Shown: one piece after another, positions 9,131 through 17,638 of the stretch
Position numbering within the stretch: position 1 is the stretch's first letter
Layout of the letters: every line of letters starts with the position of its first letter
DNA from: Verrucomicrobiales bacterium
GTDB lineage: Bacteria > Verrucomicrobiota > Verrucomicrobiia > Verrucomicrobiales > DEV007
NCBI GenBank assembly: GCA_029213265.1
Contig: JARGNG010000019.1
Location: forward strand, 24,645 to 88,644
DNA length: 64,000 bases
Direction: 5' to 3'
Made by a program: the position numbers and the translations under genes
The notes under the pieces: generated by a model
Told to the model about the DNA's origin: nothing
Seen by the model: only the letters and a program-made list of their open reading frames with translations
Databases searched by the model: none

Positions 9131-9921
9131 TGCTCTCGAAAGTCTTTGCTACCATCGCAGTCGTGATTACCGGGGGAATTCTTCTCTACGGTGTTTCTGA
9201 CTTTCCCGGATTTGGTGATCCGCATTCCCCTGCCAATGCAGGAGTTCCCGGGCAAGCGAGCATTTCCCAGTACTTCATTACGGAAAGCTACGGCGATACC
9301 AAGGTGCCTAACATCGTCACTTCCGTCCTCGCAGACTATCGGGGCTACGACACGATGTTTGAAACCGTGGTGATCTTTGCCGCGGGCATGGCCATTTTCG
9401 CGATCCTCCGGGTCGTGGGAGACGACTCGGAGCGAAAGCCGAGGCGAAAACAGGAGTCAAGTTTCACGAACGGAGACCACAGCCGCATTATCATCGGGAC
9501 GACCTGCCGACTGCTCGTTCCCGTGATTCAGCTGTTCGCTCTCTACGTCATTGCCCATGGACACCACAGTCCCGGTGGGGGATTCCAGGGGGGCGTGATT
9601 CTCGCAGCCAGTTTTATCATCATTGCGCTGGCCGAAAATTTGAATTCGGCTTTGAAGCGTTTGAGTGAAACCAATTATCTCAAGATCGCCTGCATCGGAA
9701 TCCTCATCTATGCCGGATTCGGAGTGATGTGCCAGGTCCTTGAAAGTGACTTTCTCGACTACGGAGTTCTCCAGCCGATTCTAATGACCGACGGTCCGGA
9801 AATGGCGCGTTCCCACAGTATGCTCGGAGTTGAGATTGGAGTCGCCTTTACTGTCACGGCGATCATGTTCGCCATCTATGCCAACCTTTCCAGCCGGGGG
9901 CTGCTTCGCGACGGCCTCTAA
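9130..9921 (+). CDS. mrpB: MrpB-type antiporter subunit (MbhE+MbhF fusion)
   Basis: The 263 residues are longer than a simple MrpB (about 140). The first about 100 residues resemble MbhE: one helix, an extracytoplasmic loop, then NIVTSVLADYRGYDTMFETVVIFAAGMAIFAIL. The rest is the MnhB domain with LLVPVIQLFALYVIAHGHHS and PGGGFQGGVILAASFII, which is the family signature. It thus combines the last MrpA segment with MrpB. It sits directly after the DUF4040 gene and 9 bp before mrpC. Confidence 0.92.
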   Translation: MLSKVFATIAVVITGGILLYGVSDFPGFGDPHSPANAGVPGQASISQYFITESYGDTKVPNIVTSVLADYRGYDTMFETVVIFAAGMAIFAILRVVGDDSERKPRRKQESSFTNGDHSRIIIGTTCRLLVPVIQLFALYVIAHGHHSPGGGFQGGVILAASFIIIALAENLNSALKRLSETNYLKIACIGILIYAGFGVMCQVLESDFLDYGVLQPILMTDGPEMARSHSMLGVEIGVAFTVTAIMFAIYANLSSRGLLRDGL

Positions 9922-9930
9922 AAAACTGCT

Positions 9931-10449
9931 ATGTCTGAGTTTGTCGAAACCGTCCTGCGACCCCACTTCAACTTCTGGGTTTACGTCATCCTGATGATGA
10001 TTGGTCTGTGGGCTCTCATCGCGAAGAACAACCTGATCAAGAAATTGATCGGACTCTCGATCTTCCAGACAGCGATCATTCTATTTTATGTATCGATGGG
10101 GGTGAAAGAAAACGCGAATATTCCCATTCTCGATCATCACGGACACGAAGAGCACGTCGTCGCTCACGCAGAGGACGGACACGCAGGAGCCCATGACAAA
10201 AAGGCACATGTGGAGAAAAGTGATCACGCCACCGGTTCTCATGGAGAAAGCCATCCCGATGCGACCTCACCCGATCCGGACACGATGGCGAACCCTCTTC
10301 CTCATGTCCTCATGCTGACCGCTATTGTGGTGGGAGTCGCGACGCTGGGAGTCGCACTGTCCATCGTTCAAATGATCTTCCGCGAGTACGGCTCTCTGGA
10401 GGAAGATGAAATCCTGGAACAAGTCAAAGCCGGCAATTCTGATGGCTGA
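9931..10449 (+). CDS. mrpC: MrpC/NuoK-like subunit with His-rich loop
   Basis: The 172-residue protein keeps the three NuoK-like helices (about 15-30, 38-58, 122-147) with IGLWALIAKNNLIKKLIGLSI and HVLMLTAIVVGVATLGVALS. Between helices 2 and 3 there is an insertion of about 60 residues (61-120) with eleven histidines and many Asp/Glu. Typical MrpC is about 110-120 residues, so this loop is an extra feature. It could bind metal or sense pH, which is inference only. The gene overlaps mrpD by 8 bp. Confidence 0.92.
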   Translation: MSEFVETVLRPHFNFWVYVILMMIGLWALIAKNNLIKKLIGLSIFQTAIILFYVSMGVKENANIPILDHHGHEEHVVAHAEDGHAGAHDKKAHVEKSDHATGSHGESHPDATSPDPDTMANPLPHVLMLTAIVVGVATLGVALSIVQMIFREYGSLEEDEILEQVKAGNSDG

Positions 10450-11992
10450 TCAACTTCCAGCAATTCTCGTTCTGGCGCCTCTTTTCGGTGCCATGATCAT
10501 CGGGCTCGCGGGTACGAAAGATCACAAGATCTGTTTCCCGATCACGTTGGCGTCCCTGCTTGTGACGCTCGTGGTAGCGGTTGCTGCTGCCCACCAGGTT
10601 TTTGAACACGGTCCCATCGACTACTTTGTAGGAGGCTGGAAGGAGCCGATCGGCATTGGTATCCACCTGCATATTGATTCGCTCAATGTGCTTCTTCTTT
10701 GTGCGATTGCCGTAGTCGCGGTTCTCGTTTCATTCTTTTCGATCCGCCGGATCGGAGATAAGAACACTGAAAAAACCCCGCACTTTTACACTCTCTATCT
10801 GCTTCTCTGTGTTGGGCTTTTTGGAATCACGATTGCGGGTGATGCCTTCAACCTGTTTGTTCTCATCGAGGTTTCCTCGTTGACCAGCTACGGCCTTATC
10901 GCGATGGGCAGCTCAAAACGGGGAGCCTTTGCCGCGTTCAACTACGTTCTCATGGGAACGGTCGGGGCTTCGTTTTATCTGCTCGGAGTCGGCTATCTCT
11001 ATCTGAAAACAGGGACGCTGAACATGGTCAACATCCGGGACATTTTAAGCACCCAGCCCGAAATCGCCGCCTCGAGGGCGGTCTCGATTGCGTTCCTGTT
11101 CATTCTCGTGGGCATCTGGATCAAAATGGCATTTTTTCCGCTCTACGGCTGGTTGCCGAATGCCTACAGCTACTGCCCGTCGAGCAGTGCCTGTCTGCTG
11201 GCCCCGCTTATGACGAAGGTTTCTGTCTATGTCATGATCCGCGTCATGGTCAGTGTCTTTGGATTGGAATGGGTTTTTGCCTCTCCCGGGTGGAGCAACT
11301 TGGTCGTCTGGCTGGCCGTCATTGCGATTGTCGCCGGCTCCGTTCTCGCGATGGCCCAGCGGGAGATCAAGAAAATGCTTTGTTATCTGATCGTAGCCGA
11401 AGTCGGCTATATGGTAGGTGGGGCGTGGCTCGCCGACGAGGGTCTCTGGGGACTCACCGGCGCTCTTTATCATATTCTGGCCGATGCGGCGATGACGCTC
11501 TGTCTCTTCCTCGCCGCCGGAATTTTTGCGAAACGTTTCGGGGCCAAAAAGATCACCGAGCTCGAAGGACTTTTTAAAGAGGCCCCCTGGACCGCTGTCG
11601 GCTTCGTGGTCGGCGCGCTTGCCATGATCGGAGTCCCGCCGACCTGCGGCTTTTTCAGCAAATTCTATCTGATCCGCGGAGGGATCGATGCCGGACATTG
11701 GGAATATGTGGTCGCGCTTCTTCTTTCCAGCCTGATCAACGCGGTGCTGTTTTTCCGTATTTTTGAGATTGCCTACTTTGGAAACAAACCTGCCGAAGGT
11801 CACGCTCATGCTCACGACGACGAACCGGCAGAAACGGCGTTGCCGTCTTCGGAGATCCCAACCTGGACAGGAGTCTTTCCGCTGCTGGTCACGGCTGCGA
11901 TTATTATTTTGTTAGGAATCTTCAACGGCGAAATTGTCGCCATGATTCGAGTCGTCCTTGAAGATCTGCCAAACCTGGCCTCGCGCCTCTAA
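10442..11992 (+). CDS. mrpD: Mrp-type antiporter subunit D (NuoM/N-like), copy 1
   Basis: The 516-residue protein has about 14 predicted helices and belongs to the proton-translocating NADH-quinone oxidoreductase family. The key helix-5 glutamate is Glu143 in LFVLIEVSSLTSYG, and the central lysines and histidines lie around KMAFFPLYGWLPNAYSYCP and LTGALYHILADAAM. Near residue 460 is a short His-rich loop (GHAHAHDDE). The start at 10442 overlaps mrpC, a better choice than an upstream in-frame ATG at 10406. It is one of three paralogous antiporter-like subunits in this operon. Confidence 0.93.
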   Translation: MADQLPAILVLAPLFGAMIIGLAGTKDHKICFPITLASLLVTLVVAVAAAHQVFEHGPIDYFVGGWKEPIGIGIHLHIDSLNVLLLCAIAVVAVLVSFFSIRRIGDKNTEKTPHFYTLYLLLCVGLFGITIAGDAFNLFVLIEVSSLTSYGLIAMGSSKRGAFAAFNYVLMGTVGASFYLLGVGYLYLKTGTLNMVNIRDILSTQPEIAASRAVSIAFLFILVGIWIKMAFFPLYGWLPNAYSYCPSSSACLLAPLMTKVSVYVMIRVMVSVFGLEWVFASPGWSNLVVWLAVIAIVAGSVLAMAQREIKKMLCYLIVAEVGYMVGGAWLADEGLWGLTGALYHILADAAMTLCLFLAAGIFAKRFGAKKITELEGLFKEAPWTAVGFVVGALAMIGVPPTCGFFSKFYLIRGGIDAGHWEYVVALLLSSLINAVLFFRIFEIAYFGNKPAEGHAHAHDDEPAETALPSSEIPTWTGVFPLLVTAAIIILLGIFNGEIVAMIRVVLEDLPNLASRL

Positions 11993-11999
11993 CCGGAAT

Positions 12000-13511
12000 A
12001 TGGAGAATTCAGTTTCCAGCTTACTCCCCGTTTGGGCCTGCCTTGCTTCGCTCCTGGCAGTGCCATTGATTGTGCTGTTCCGGAAAGAAATCTTTCTTCG
12101 CGAACTTACCACCTTCGTGGCCGGGTTCGTGAAGCTGGGCCTGGTCGTTGCAATGGTTCCCATTATTCTCGACGGGAAGGTCATCACGACGACCCTGGTT
12201 GCGGGAGTTTCCGGCATCAATGTGCCGATTGTTTTCCGGGTCGATGGCCTCGGGATGATTTTTGCGATCGTTGCTTCGTTCCTCTGGATCCTGACATCGC
12301 TCTATGCGGTCGGATACATGCGCGGACTCAAGGAGCATTCGCAAACGCGGTTCTTCGCGTTTTTCGCCCTGTCCCTCTCGGCAACTCTCGGTGTCGCTTT
12401 TGCGGGGAACCTTCTCACACTCTATCTGTTCTACGAGATGCTTTCTCTTTCCACCTATCCGCTGGTCACGCACCACCAGGATAGGGAAGCGCGGGGGGGC
12501 GGACGCACCTACCTTTCCTACCTGCTCGGAACCTCGATCGCGTTTGCCATCCCCGCGATCCTCTTCACCTACCTTCAGTCCGGCGGGGATCTCTCCTTTG
12601 CCGGCCCCGCCATCCTTGCTGGAAGTGACATGGGTTATCTCACCGGAGCTGTTCTCCTGATGGCCTTCGTTTTCGGTTTTTCCAAGGCGGGCCTGATGCC
12701 GTTCCACTCATGGCTCCCAGGAGCGATGGTGGCCCCGACTCCCGTCTCTGCTCTTCTCCACGCCGTTGCGGTGGTCAAAGTAGGTGTCTTCTGCGTGATT
12801 CGTGTCGTTACCGGGGTTTTCGGATTGGATCTTCTCGGAAAACTCGGAGCCAACCTCGTGCTTTGCTGGGTCGCTGCCTTTACCGTGATTCTTTCCTCTC
12901 TCATTGCTCTCTCGCAGGACAATCTGAAACGACGACTCGCTTTTTCGACGATCGGGCAGCTTTCCTACATCGTTCTCGGTGTCGCCCTGCTTCACGAGAT
13001 GTCGGTGAAAGGAAGTGTCCTCCACATCGCCGCTCATGCGGTCAGCAAGATCACTCTATTCTTCTGTGCCGGTGCCATTTTTGTGGCGACCGGGAAAAAG
13101 TATATCAGTCAGATGGCTGGACTCGGAAAGCGGATGCCCTTCACGATGGGAGCCTTCTTTCTCGGATCTCTGGGAGTGATCGGCCTTCCTCCTTCAATTG
13201 GGCTCATTTCAAAATTCCACCTCGTCGTGGGTGCGGCCGATGCCGGGCAGATCGCCCTCATGGTTGTGTTCCTGATCTCGACTTTTCTCAACGCACTCTA
13301 CTTTCTTCCCATTTCCTACCAGGCTTTCTTCCCGGCGAAGGACGCACCCGGAGAACTGGCCGCTACCCAATTCTCCTGGTCGGAAATCAAAGAGGCTCCG
13401 CCTGCGTGCGTCATCCCGCTTTGCATCACTGCCACTCTCACAATCGGCCTCTTCTTTGCCCCCACCCTTTTCCTCGACCTCGCTGATCTGTTTGTCAGCA
13501 GTGTGAAATAG
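12000..13511 (+). CDS. Mrp-type antiporter subunit D-like (NuoM/N-like), copy 2
   Basis: This 503-residue multi-helix protein belongs to the same proton-pumping family as the preceding gene. The helix-5 glutamate is Glu146 in LYLFYEMLSLSTYPLVTH; the lysine-bearing segment FSKAGLMPFHSWLPGAMVAPTP and the broken-helix region HIAAHAVSKITLFFCAGAI are clear. The ATG at 12000 lies 7 bases after the preceding stop and begins at a membrane helix; an ATG at 11958 would overlap the previous gene by 35 bp. In a complex it would form a second channel-like subunit. Confidence 0.92.
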   Translation: MENSVSSLLPVWACLASLLAVPLIVLFRKEIFLRELTTFVAGFVKLGLVVAMVPIILDGKVITTTLVAGVSGINVPIVFRVDGLGMIFAIVASFLWILTSLYAVGYMRGLKEHSQTRFFAFFALSLSATLGVAFAGNLLTLYLFYEMLSLSTYPLVTHHQDREARGGGRTYLSYLLGTSIAFAIPAILFTYLQSGGDLSFAGPAILAGSDMGYLTGAVLLMAFVFGFSKAGLMPFHSWLPGAMVAPTPVSALLHAVAVVKVGVFCVIRVVTGVFGLDLLGKLGANLVLCWVAAFTVILSSLIALSQDNLKRRLAFSTIGQLSYIVLGVALLHEMSVKGSVLHIAAHAVSKITLFFCAGAIFVATGKKYISQMAGLGKRMPFTMGAFFLGSLGVIGLPPSIGLISKFHLVVGAADAGQIALMVVFLISTFLNALYFLPISYQAFFPAKDAPGELAATQFSWSEIKEAPPACVIPLCITATLTIGLFFAPTLFLDLADLFVSSVK

Positions 13512-13522
13512 AGATACTTCCC

Positions 13523-13849
13523 ATGGAACCTGATAAAAAAGAGTTCGACTGGTTCGATCATCCGGAATCGAGAAAGCTGCTTTGGCGGGTCCTCATCGGT
13601 GCCTGCATCGTCAGCGTATTGCTGGAAGTGTCTCTCTTCTTTGATGACGGCCATGGTCGCCACGGGCACTTCGGCGATCACAGCGTTGATGGCTGGTTCG
13701 GATTCTACGCGGTCCTCGGTTTTGTCGCGTGTGCGCTCATGATTTACGGCGCCAAGTTTCTCGGGAAATTCCTGAAGAAGGACGAGGACTACTACGGTGA
13801 TCCTGAAGAAACCACTCTACCGGAGGACATCGATGAATCCATTCGCTGA
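13523..13849 (+). CDS. Small membrane protein of antiporter operon
   Basis: This 108-residue protein has two membrane helices (about 22-38 and 60-80), separated by a His/Asp-rich loop (DDGHGRHGHFGDHSVDGW). The second helix runs into AKFLGKFLKKDEDYYGDPEE, an acidic cytoplasmic tail. From memory, short proteins with the pattern GFYAxxGFxxCxxMxxxAKxLxKxLxxxEDYY occur beside Mrp-like antiporter genes in other bacteria. It lies between two antiporter subunit genes, overlapping the next by 17 bp, so it is probably an accessory subunit. Function unknown. Confidence 0.8.
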   Translation: MEPDKKEFDWFDHPESRKLLWRVLIGACIVSVLLEVSLFFDDGHGRHGHFGDHSVDGWFGFYAVLGFVACALMIYGAKFLGKFLKKDEDYYGDPEETTLPEDIDESIR

Positions 13850-15644
13850 GTTTCCTCCCGCCCTTATTCTCCTTCTCGGCGCTTTGCTTGTGCCGTTTCT
13901 GAAAGGAAACTGGAAGTCGGTTTACGTCATCGCTCTTCCTGCCCTGACCTTGCTTTACATTCTTCAGCTCGACAGCAGCGAGGGGTGGAAATTCAATGTC
14001 TTTTCCTTTACTGACGAGGCGGTCGATTTCCTGCGGGTCGATAAACTCTCGAAGGCTTTCGGAATCATTTTTTCGCTGAATGCAGTCATTGCATTTGTCT
14101 TTGCTTTCTACGTCAAGAACAGCACCCAGCATGTCGCCGCCCTGGTCTACATTGGCAGCGCGATCGGAACGGTGTTCGCCGGAGATCTCGTTTCGGTCTA
14201 CGTCTTCTGGGAAGGCATGGCGATCAGCTCGACCTTTGTGATCCTGTCCCGGAAGACCGAGAAAGCGAAAGCGGCCGGTTTCCGTTACATCATGGTGCAC
14301 CTGCTCGGAGGATTGTTCCTCCTCGCCGGAATTGTCATTACGGTCGCGAATCAGGGCGGAAGTATCGCCTTCAATGGATTCGACTTCGCGACCGAACAGC
14401 ATGCCGGGACCTGGCTGATCCTCATTGGAATTCTCGTCAATGCGGGGGCGCCCCCTCTCTCGGCCTGGCTTCCCGATTCCTATCCGGAAGCGAGTGTTAC
14501 GGGCGGACTCATCCTGAGTGCGTACACAACGAAGACGGCGGTCTACACACTTCTTCGTGGTTATCCCGGGTGGGAGCCTCTCATCTGGATTGGATGTGCC
14601 ATGTCGGTTTACGGTATTATTTACGCCCTTCTCGAAAATGACATGCGGCGAATCCTCGCCTACTCGATTATCAACCAAGTCGGCTTCATGGTTTGTGCCG
14701 CCGGGATTGGCTCTCCCGAGGCGATCAGCGGAGCGACGGCGCACGCTTTTTGCCACATCATTTACAAATCGCTGCTCTGGATGTCTGCCGGCGCGGTTCT
14801 CTATCGGATCGGGAAGAGCAAGTGCACCGATTTGGGGGGCCTCTACAAAACCATGCCGCTCACCCTGATCTTCGGAACGATCGGCGCCCTCGCGATTTCG
14901 GCTGTTCCCGGGACCAGTGGGTTCACGAGTAAAACGATCATCATTCACGCGGCGGAATATTCCGATCAGGCGGGCATCTTCTGGGCCTGGTTGATTCTCG
15001 AAGCAGCTTCGGCCGGTGTCTTCCTCCACGCAGGGATCAAATTTCCCTATTTTGTGTTCTTCAACAAAGATCAGGGTCATCGTCCGAAAGAGGCCCCCGG
15101 CTCCATGCTGATCGCGATGTTCATTCTGTCCTTCCTGTGCATCTTTTTCGGCATTTACCCACAGCCGCTCTACGATCTGCTTCCGTATGCGGTGGACTAC
15201 AATGCCTACACGTGGTCCCACATCATCACGCAGATGCAGTTGCTGATGCTTTCGGCTCTCGTGTTCTTCCTTTTCCTTCCCATGCTCAAACGGACTGCAA
15301 CGATCTCCCTCGACTTTGACTGGTTCTACCGGAAGGCGCTTCCTCCTCTCGGTCGGGGTCTCGACAAAACGTTGAACGGAACCAACGCTGCCGTTTCGAG
15401 AGGGTTCACTTCCGGTGTCATCGCTCCCATCGTCAATTTCTTCGAGTCGGGAGCGTCCCGGTTTGTTGCCTGGATTCTGACCCCCTTCTGGATGTCGCTG
15501 GGATACTCCGCAGAGAAAATCGACGCCAAGCAGCAATCGCTTTTCAAGCGGGCGAAGCGCGGTGCCTTTCCTATCGGGATCACCGCCTTTTTTGCCGTGA
15601 TTTTGTTGGGGCTTCTTTCGCTGATCTTCCTGTTGGAGAAATAG
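13833..15644 (+). CDS. Mrp-type antiporter subunit D-like (NuoL/M-like), copy 3
   Basis: The 603-residue membrane protein is the third proton-translocating subunit. Glu127 in VYVFWEGMAISSTFVILSR is the helix-5 glutamate; NAGAPPLSAWLPDSYPEAS and HAFCHIIYKSLLWMSAGAVLYR hold the central lysine and histidine positions. It has extra C-terminal length with two more helices. The start at 13833 follows a GGAGG site by 6 bases. It is the last gene of the operon and ends 53 bp before a convergent gene. No obvious terminator hairpin is seen there. Confidence 0.92.
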   Translation: MNPFAEFPPALILLLGALLVPFLKGNWKSVYVIALPALTLLYILQLDSSEGWKFNVFSFTDEAVDFLRVDKLSKAFGIIFSLNAVIAFVFAFYVKNSTQHVAALVYIGSAIGTVFAGDLVSVYVFWEGMAISSTFVILSRKTEKAKAAGFRYIMVHLLGGLFLLAGIVITVANQGGSIAFNGFDFATEQHAGTWLILIGILVNAGAPPLSAWLPDSYPEASVTGGLILSAYTTKTAVYTLLRGYPGWEPLIWIGCAMSVYGIIYALLENDMRRILAYSIINQVGFMVCAAGIGSPEAISGATAHAFCHIIYKSLLWMSAGAVLYRIGKSKCTDLGGLYKTMPLTLIFGTIGALAISAVPGTSGFTSKTIIIHAAEYSDQAGIFWAWLILEAASAGVFLHAGIKFPYFVFFNKDQGHRPKEAPGSMLIAMFILSFLCIFFGIYPQPLYDLLPYAVDYNAYTWSHIITQMQLLMLSALVFFLFLPMLKRTATISLDFDWFYRKALPPLGRGLDKTLNGTNAAVSRGFTSGVIAPIVNFFESGASRFVAWILTPFWMSLGYSAEKIDAKQQSLFKRAKRGAFPIGITAFFAVILLGLLSLIFLLEK

Positions 15645-15697
15645 GAATTATCCAACCGGTCTGGTCGCGGGAAGTCTGAACTCGAACGCCGTCCGCT

Positions 15698-17638
15698 CTA
15701 CGGAGCCTCAATCGTTCCCGTCGACCATTCTCCGAAAACCGGATCTCCATTTTCGAGGCCGGTTTTCCAGCCAATCTGAAACTGGAGCTGGGGTTTTAGA
15801 AAGCTGATCGCGGGAACGGAAAACTGCTTTGCCTTGTTCAGTTTCGAATAGCGATACAGGCCGGGGGCAGAATCCCGTTGCGGACGAATCCGGCAGACGA
15901 GCTGAGCGCCTTCGGGAAGCTCATCCCATGGCAGCTCGTCCAGATCGGGTTCCAGTATCACCCTGGTCCCCTTTCGGAAAATCTTTGCTTTCGTGAGTTC
16001 CGGAAAGGAAACCAGGGAACCCTTCCTCTCTTCCTCCACCTTTTTGATATCGGAACGGAAGCGCGAACGAATTCGCTCCAGATCAAATCCGGCTGCGAGA
16101 CAGGCATCGCGCCAGCGGGCGAGCCCTCCAAGATTTCGGGGTGCGTCGGGGCGACCAATCGAACGGAGTAATTTTGCGGGAGCTGCTTTGCCATATTCCG
16201 CTACCATTGCTTCCACCCAGATTCGACCGGCTGCATACACCAGAAAAGGATCCCGCCTTGCCGTGAGAAGGTCGTTGTCGACCAACTCGGTAAAATGAAC
16301 TTCTCCCCAGCTGGATGCCAGGGCCAGTTGCTCCGCCTCGGCCCGCTCCTTGGCATCCGACTCAAAAAGGAGGCATTCCACGTAGGAGGCGAGCCCCTCA
16401 TGAAACCATCTTGTTGCATCGAACCGCTCTTCGAGGCGGCCATCCGTAATTTGATCAGCCAGAACATGGGTCACTTCGTGTCCCAGTATGGCCTCCGCAC
16501 TCAGATTTGAATTTTTTCCGGGAAGACTCATCCGCACCTTTTTCCAGTAGGCCTGGCCTGCGTTGTGCGCCCCGAGGTGATTGGAAATATCGACGGTGAT
16601 CCTCTCCTCTCTTTTCTCCGCCGGCACTTCGAGGAAATCTGCGACCCTGGCAAAGATGTCATCGGATTTTGCGATGAGACCTTTCATTCGCTTCCTGTCT
16701 CTGCGGCGATAGACAAAACGAAAGTGCTTTGACTCCTTCGTCAAAACTTCATCACCGGATCCGGCCTCGGGTTTGGCCACATCGGGAAGGGAGGAGGATT
16801 CCGGTTCCTCTTCCCCGGCGAAGTTCACGTAGAAGAAGGAGATCCAGACCACCAGGATCGCAATGATGGCGCCCAATCCCATCAACTTGCCGAACCACGA
16901 ATCCCTCAGTCTCCGCCAGAATGCGGGCATCGCTTCTGTTCTCAGGGAAAATAAAAACAGCCCGACGAGAAAGGCCAACATTCCCACGGACGCGAGCACA
17001 CCGAGGTGGAGCCAGGGAACGAGCCACTTTTCGTCGATCGAATCGGGACGTTGAATCAGAGAAAAGGGATTGAGCAACTCCACATAGGGAATGTTCAAAG
17101 AAGTCATCCAGTAGACCACCCAGAAACAGCCGCCGAGGATGAGCAGGGCCCATCGCCGGGTAAAGGAGAGGCTGATCATCAGCGACAGGAAGAAACCGGT
17201 CAGAAACAGAACCAGCCCTGTGTAGATGAGATAGGAGCGCCACGGAGTCGGGGGGGAAAGGCTGGATTGTGAGACCCGGTCGTAGATAAACACTTCCAGA
17301 ATCGAAAGCAGCATGAAACCCGCGAGGAGGCAGTAGGCGACCACCCACTTCGCCAGATAGACGGAGGTCCTGGAAAGTGGCAGGGCGTCAAGAAACAGGA
17401 GCGTTCCTTCGTCCTTTTCTCTCACCAGTAATCCTAACGCTACGACAATCGAAAGCACGAAAACCATGATGAGGACGGATTCCGTGTCGGGCACAAACTG
17501 ATGCCACATGGAGTAGCGATCAATGTATTCAGACGAAAGCGAATAAACCACACCGAAGAGAAAGAGGGCGAGGAGCAAAAAGGCGAAGGGCCGGAGCGCG
17601 AGCCATTCCTTTCGAAGCAGAGAGGGAAAGGCTTTCAT
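15698..17638 (-). CDS. ABC-2 permease fused to a gluzincin-type peptidase domain
   Basis: The 646 residues fall in two parts. Residues 1-275 contain six to seven membrane helices of an ABC-2 type permease, with the segment REKDEGTLLFLDALPLSR typical of such transporters. After a Glu/Ser linker, residues 300-540 form a soluble peptidase-like domain with His387-Glu388-Val-Thr-His391 and a downstream Trp-Phe-His-Glu414-Gly motif, the HExxH...E pattern of gluzincin zinc peptidases. The domain would face outward. It overlaps the second permease gene by 4 bp. The fusion is unusual; see findings. Substrate unknown. Confidence 0.87.
   Translation of the reverse strand: MKAFPSLLRKEWLALRPFAFLLLALFLFGVVYSLSSEYIDRYSMWHQFVPDTESVLIMVFVLSIVVALGLLVREKDEGTLLFLDALPLSRTSVYLAKWVVAYCLLAGFMLLSILEVFIYDRVSQSSLSPPTPWRSYLIYTGLVLFLTGFFLSLMISLSFTRRWALLILGGCFWVVYWMTSLNIPYVELLNPFSLIQRPDSIDEKWLVPWLHLGVLASVGMLAFLVGLFLFSLRTEAMPAFWRRLRDSWFGKLMGLGAIIAILVVWISFFYVNFAGEEEPESSSLPDVAKPEAGSGDEVLTKESKHFRFVYRRRDRKRMKGLIAKSDDIFARVADFLEVPAEKREERITVDISNHLGAHNAGQAYWKKVRMSLPGKNSNLSAEAILGHEVTHVLADQITDGRLEERFDATRWFHEGLASYVECLLFESDAKERAEAEQLALASSWGEVHFTELVDNDLLTARRDPFLVYAAGRIWVEAMVAEYGKAAPAKLLRSIGRPDAPRNLGGLARWRDACLAAGFDLERIRSRFRSDIKKVEEERKGSLVSFPELTKAKIFRKGTRVILEPDLDELPWDELPEGAQLVCRIRPQRDSAPGLYRYSKLNKAKQFSVPAISFLKPQLQFQIGWKTGLENGDPVFGEWSTGTIEAP

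Noticed and set aside
13737..15536. 599-codon minus-strand frame opposite the third antiporter subunit
   Set aside because: The protein is highly charged and low in hydrophobic residues, as expected from an antisense reading of membrane helices; no domain seen.
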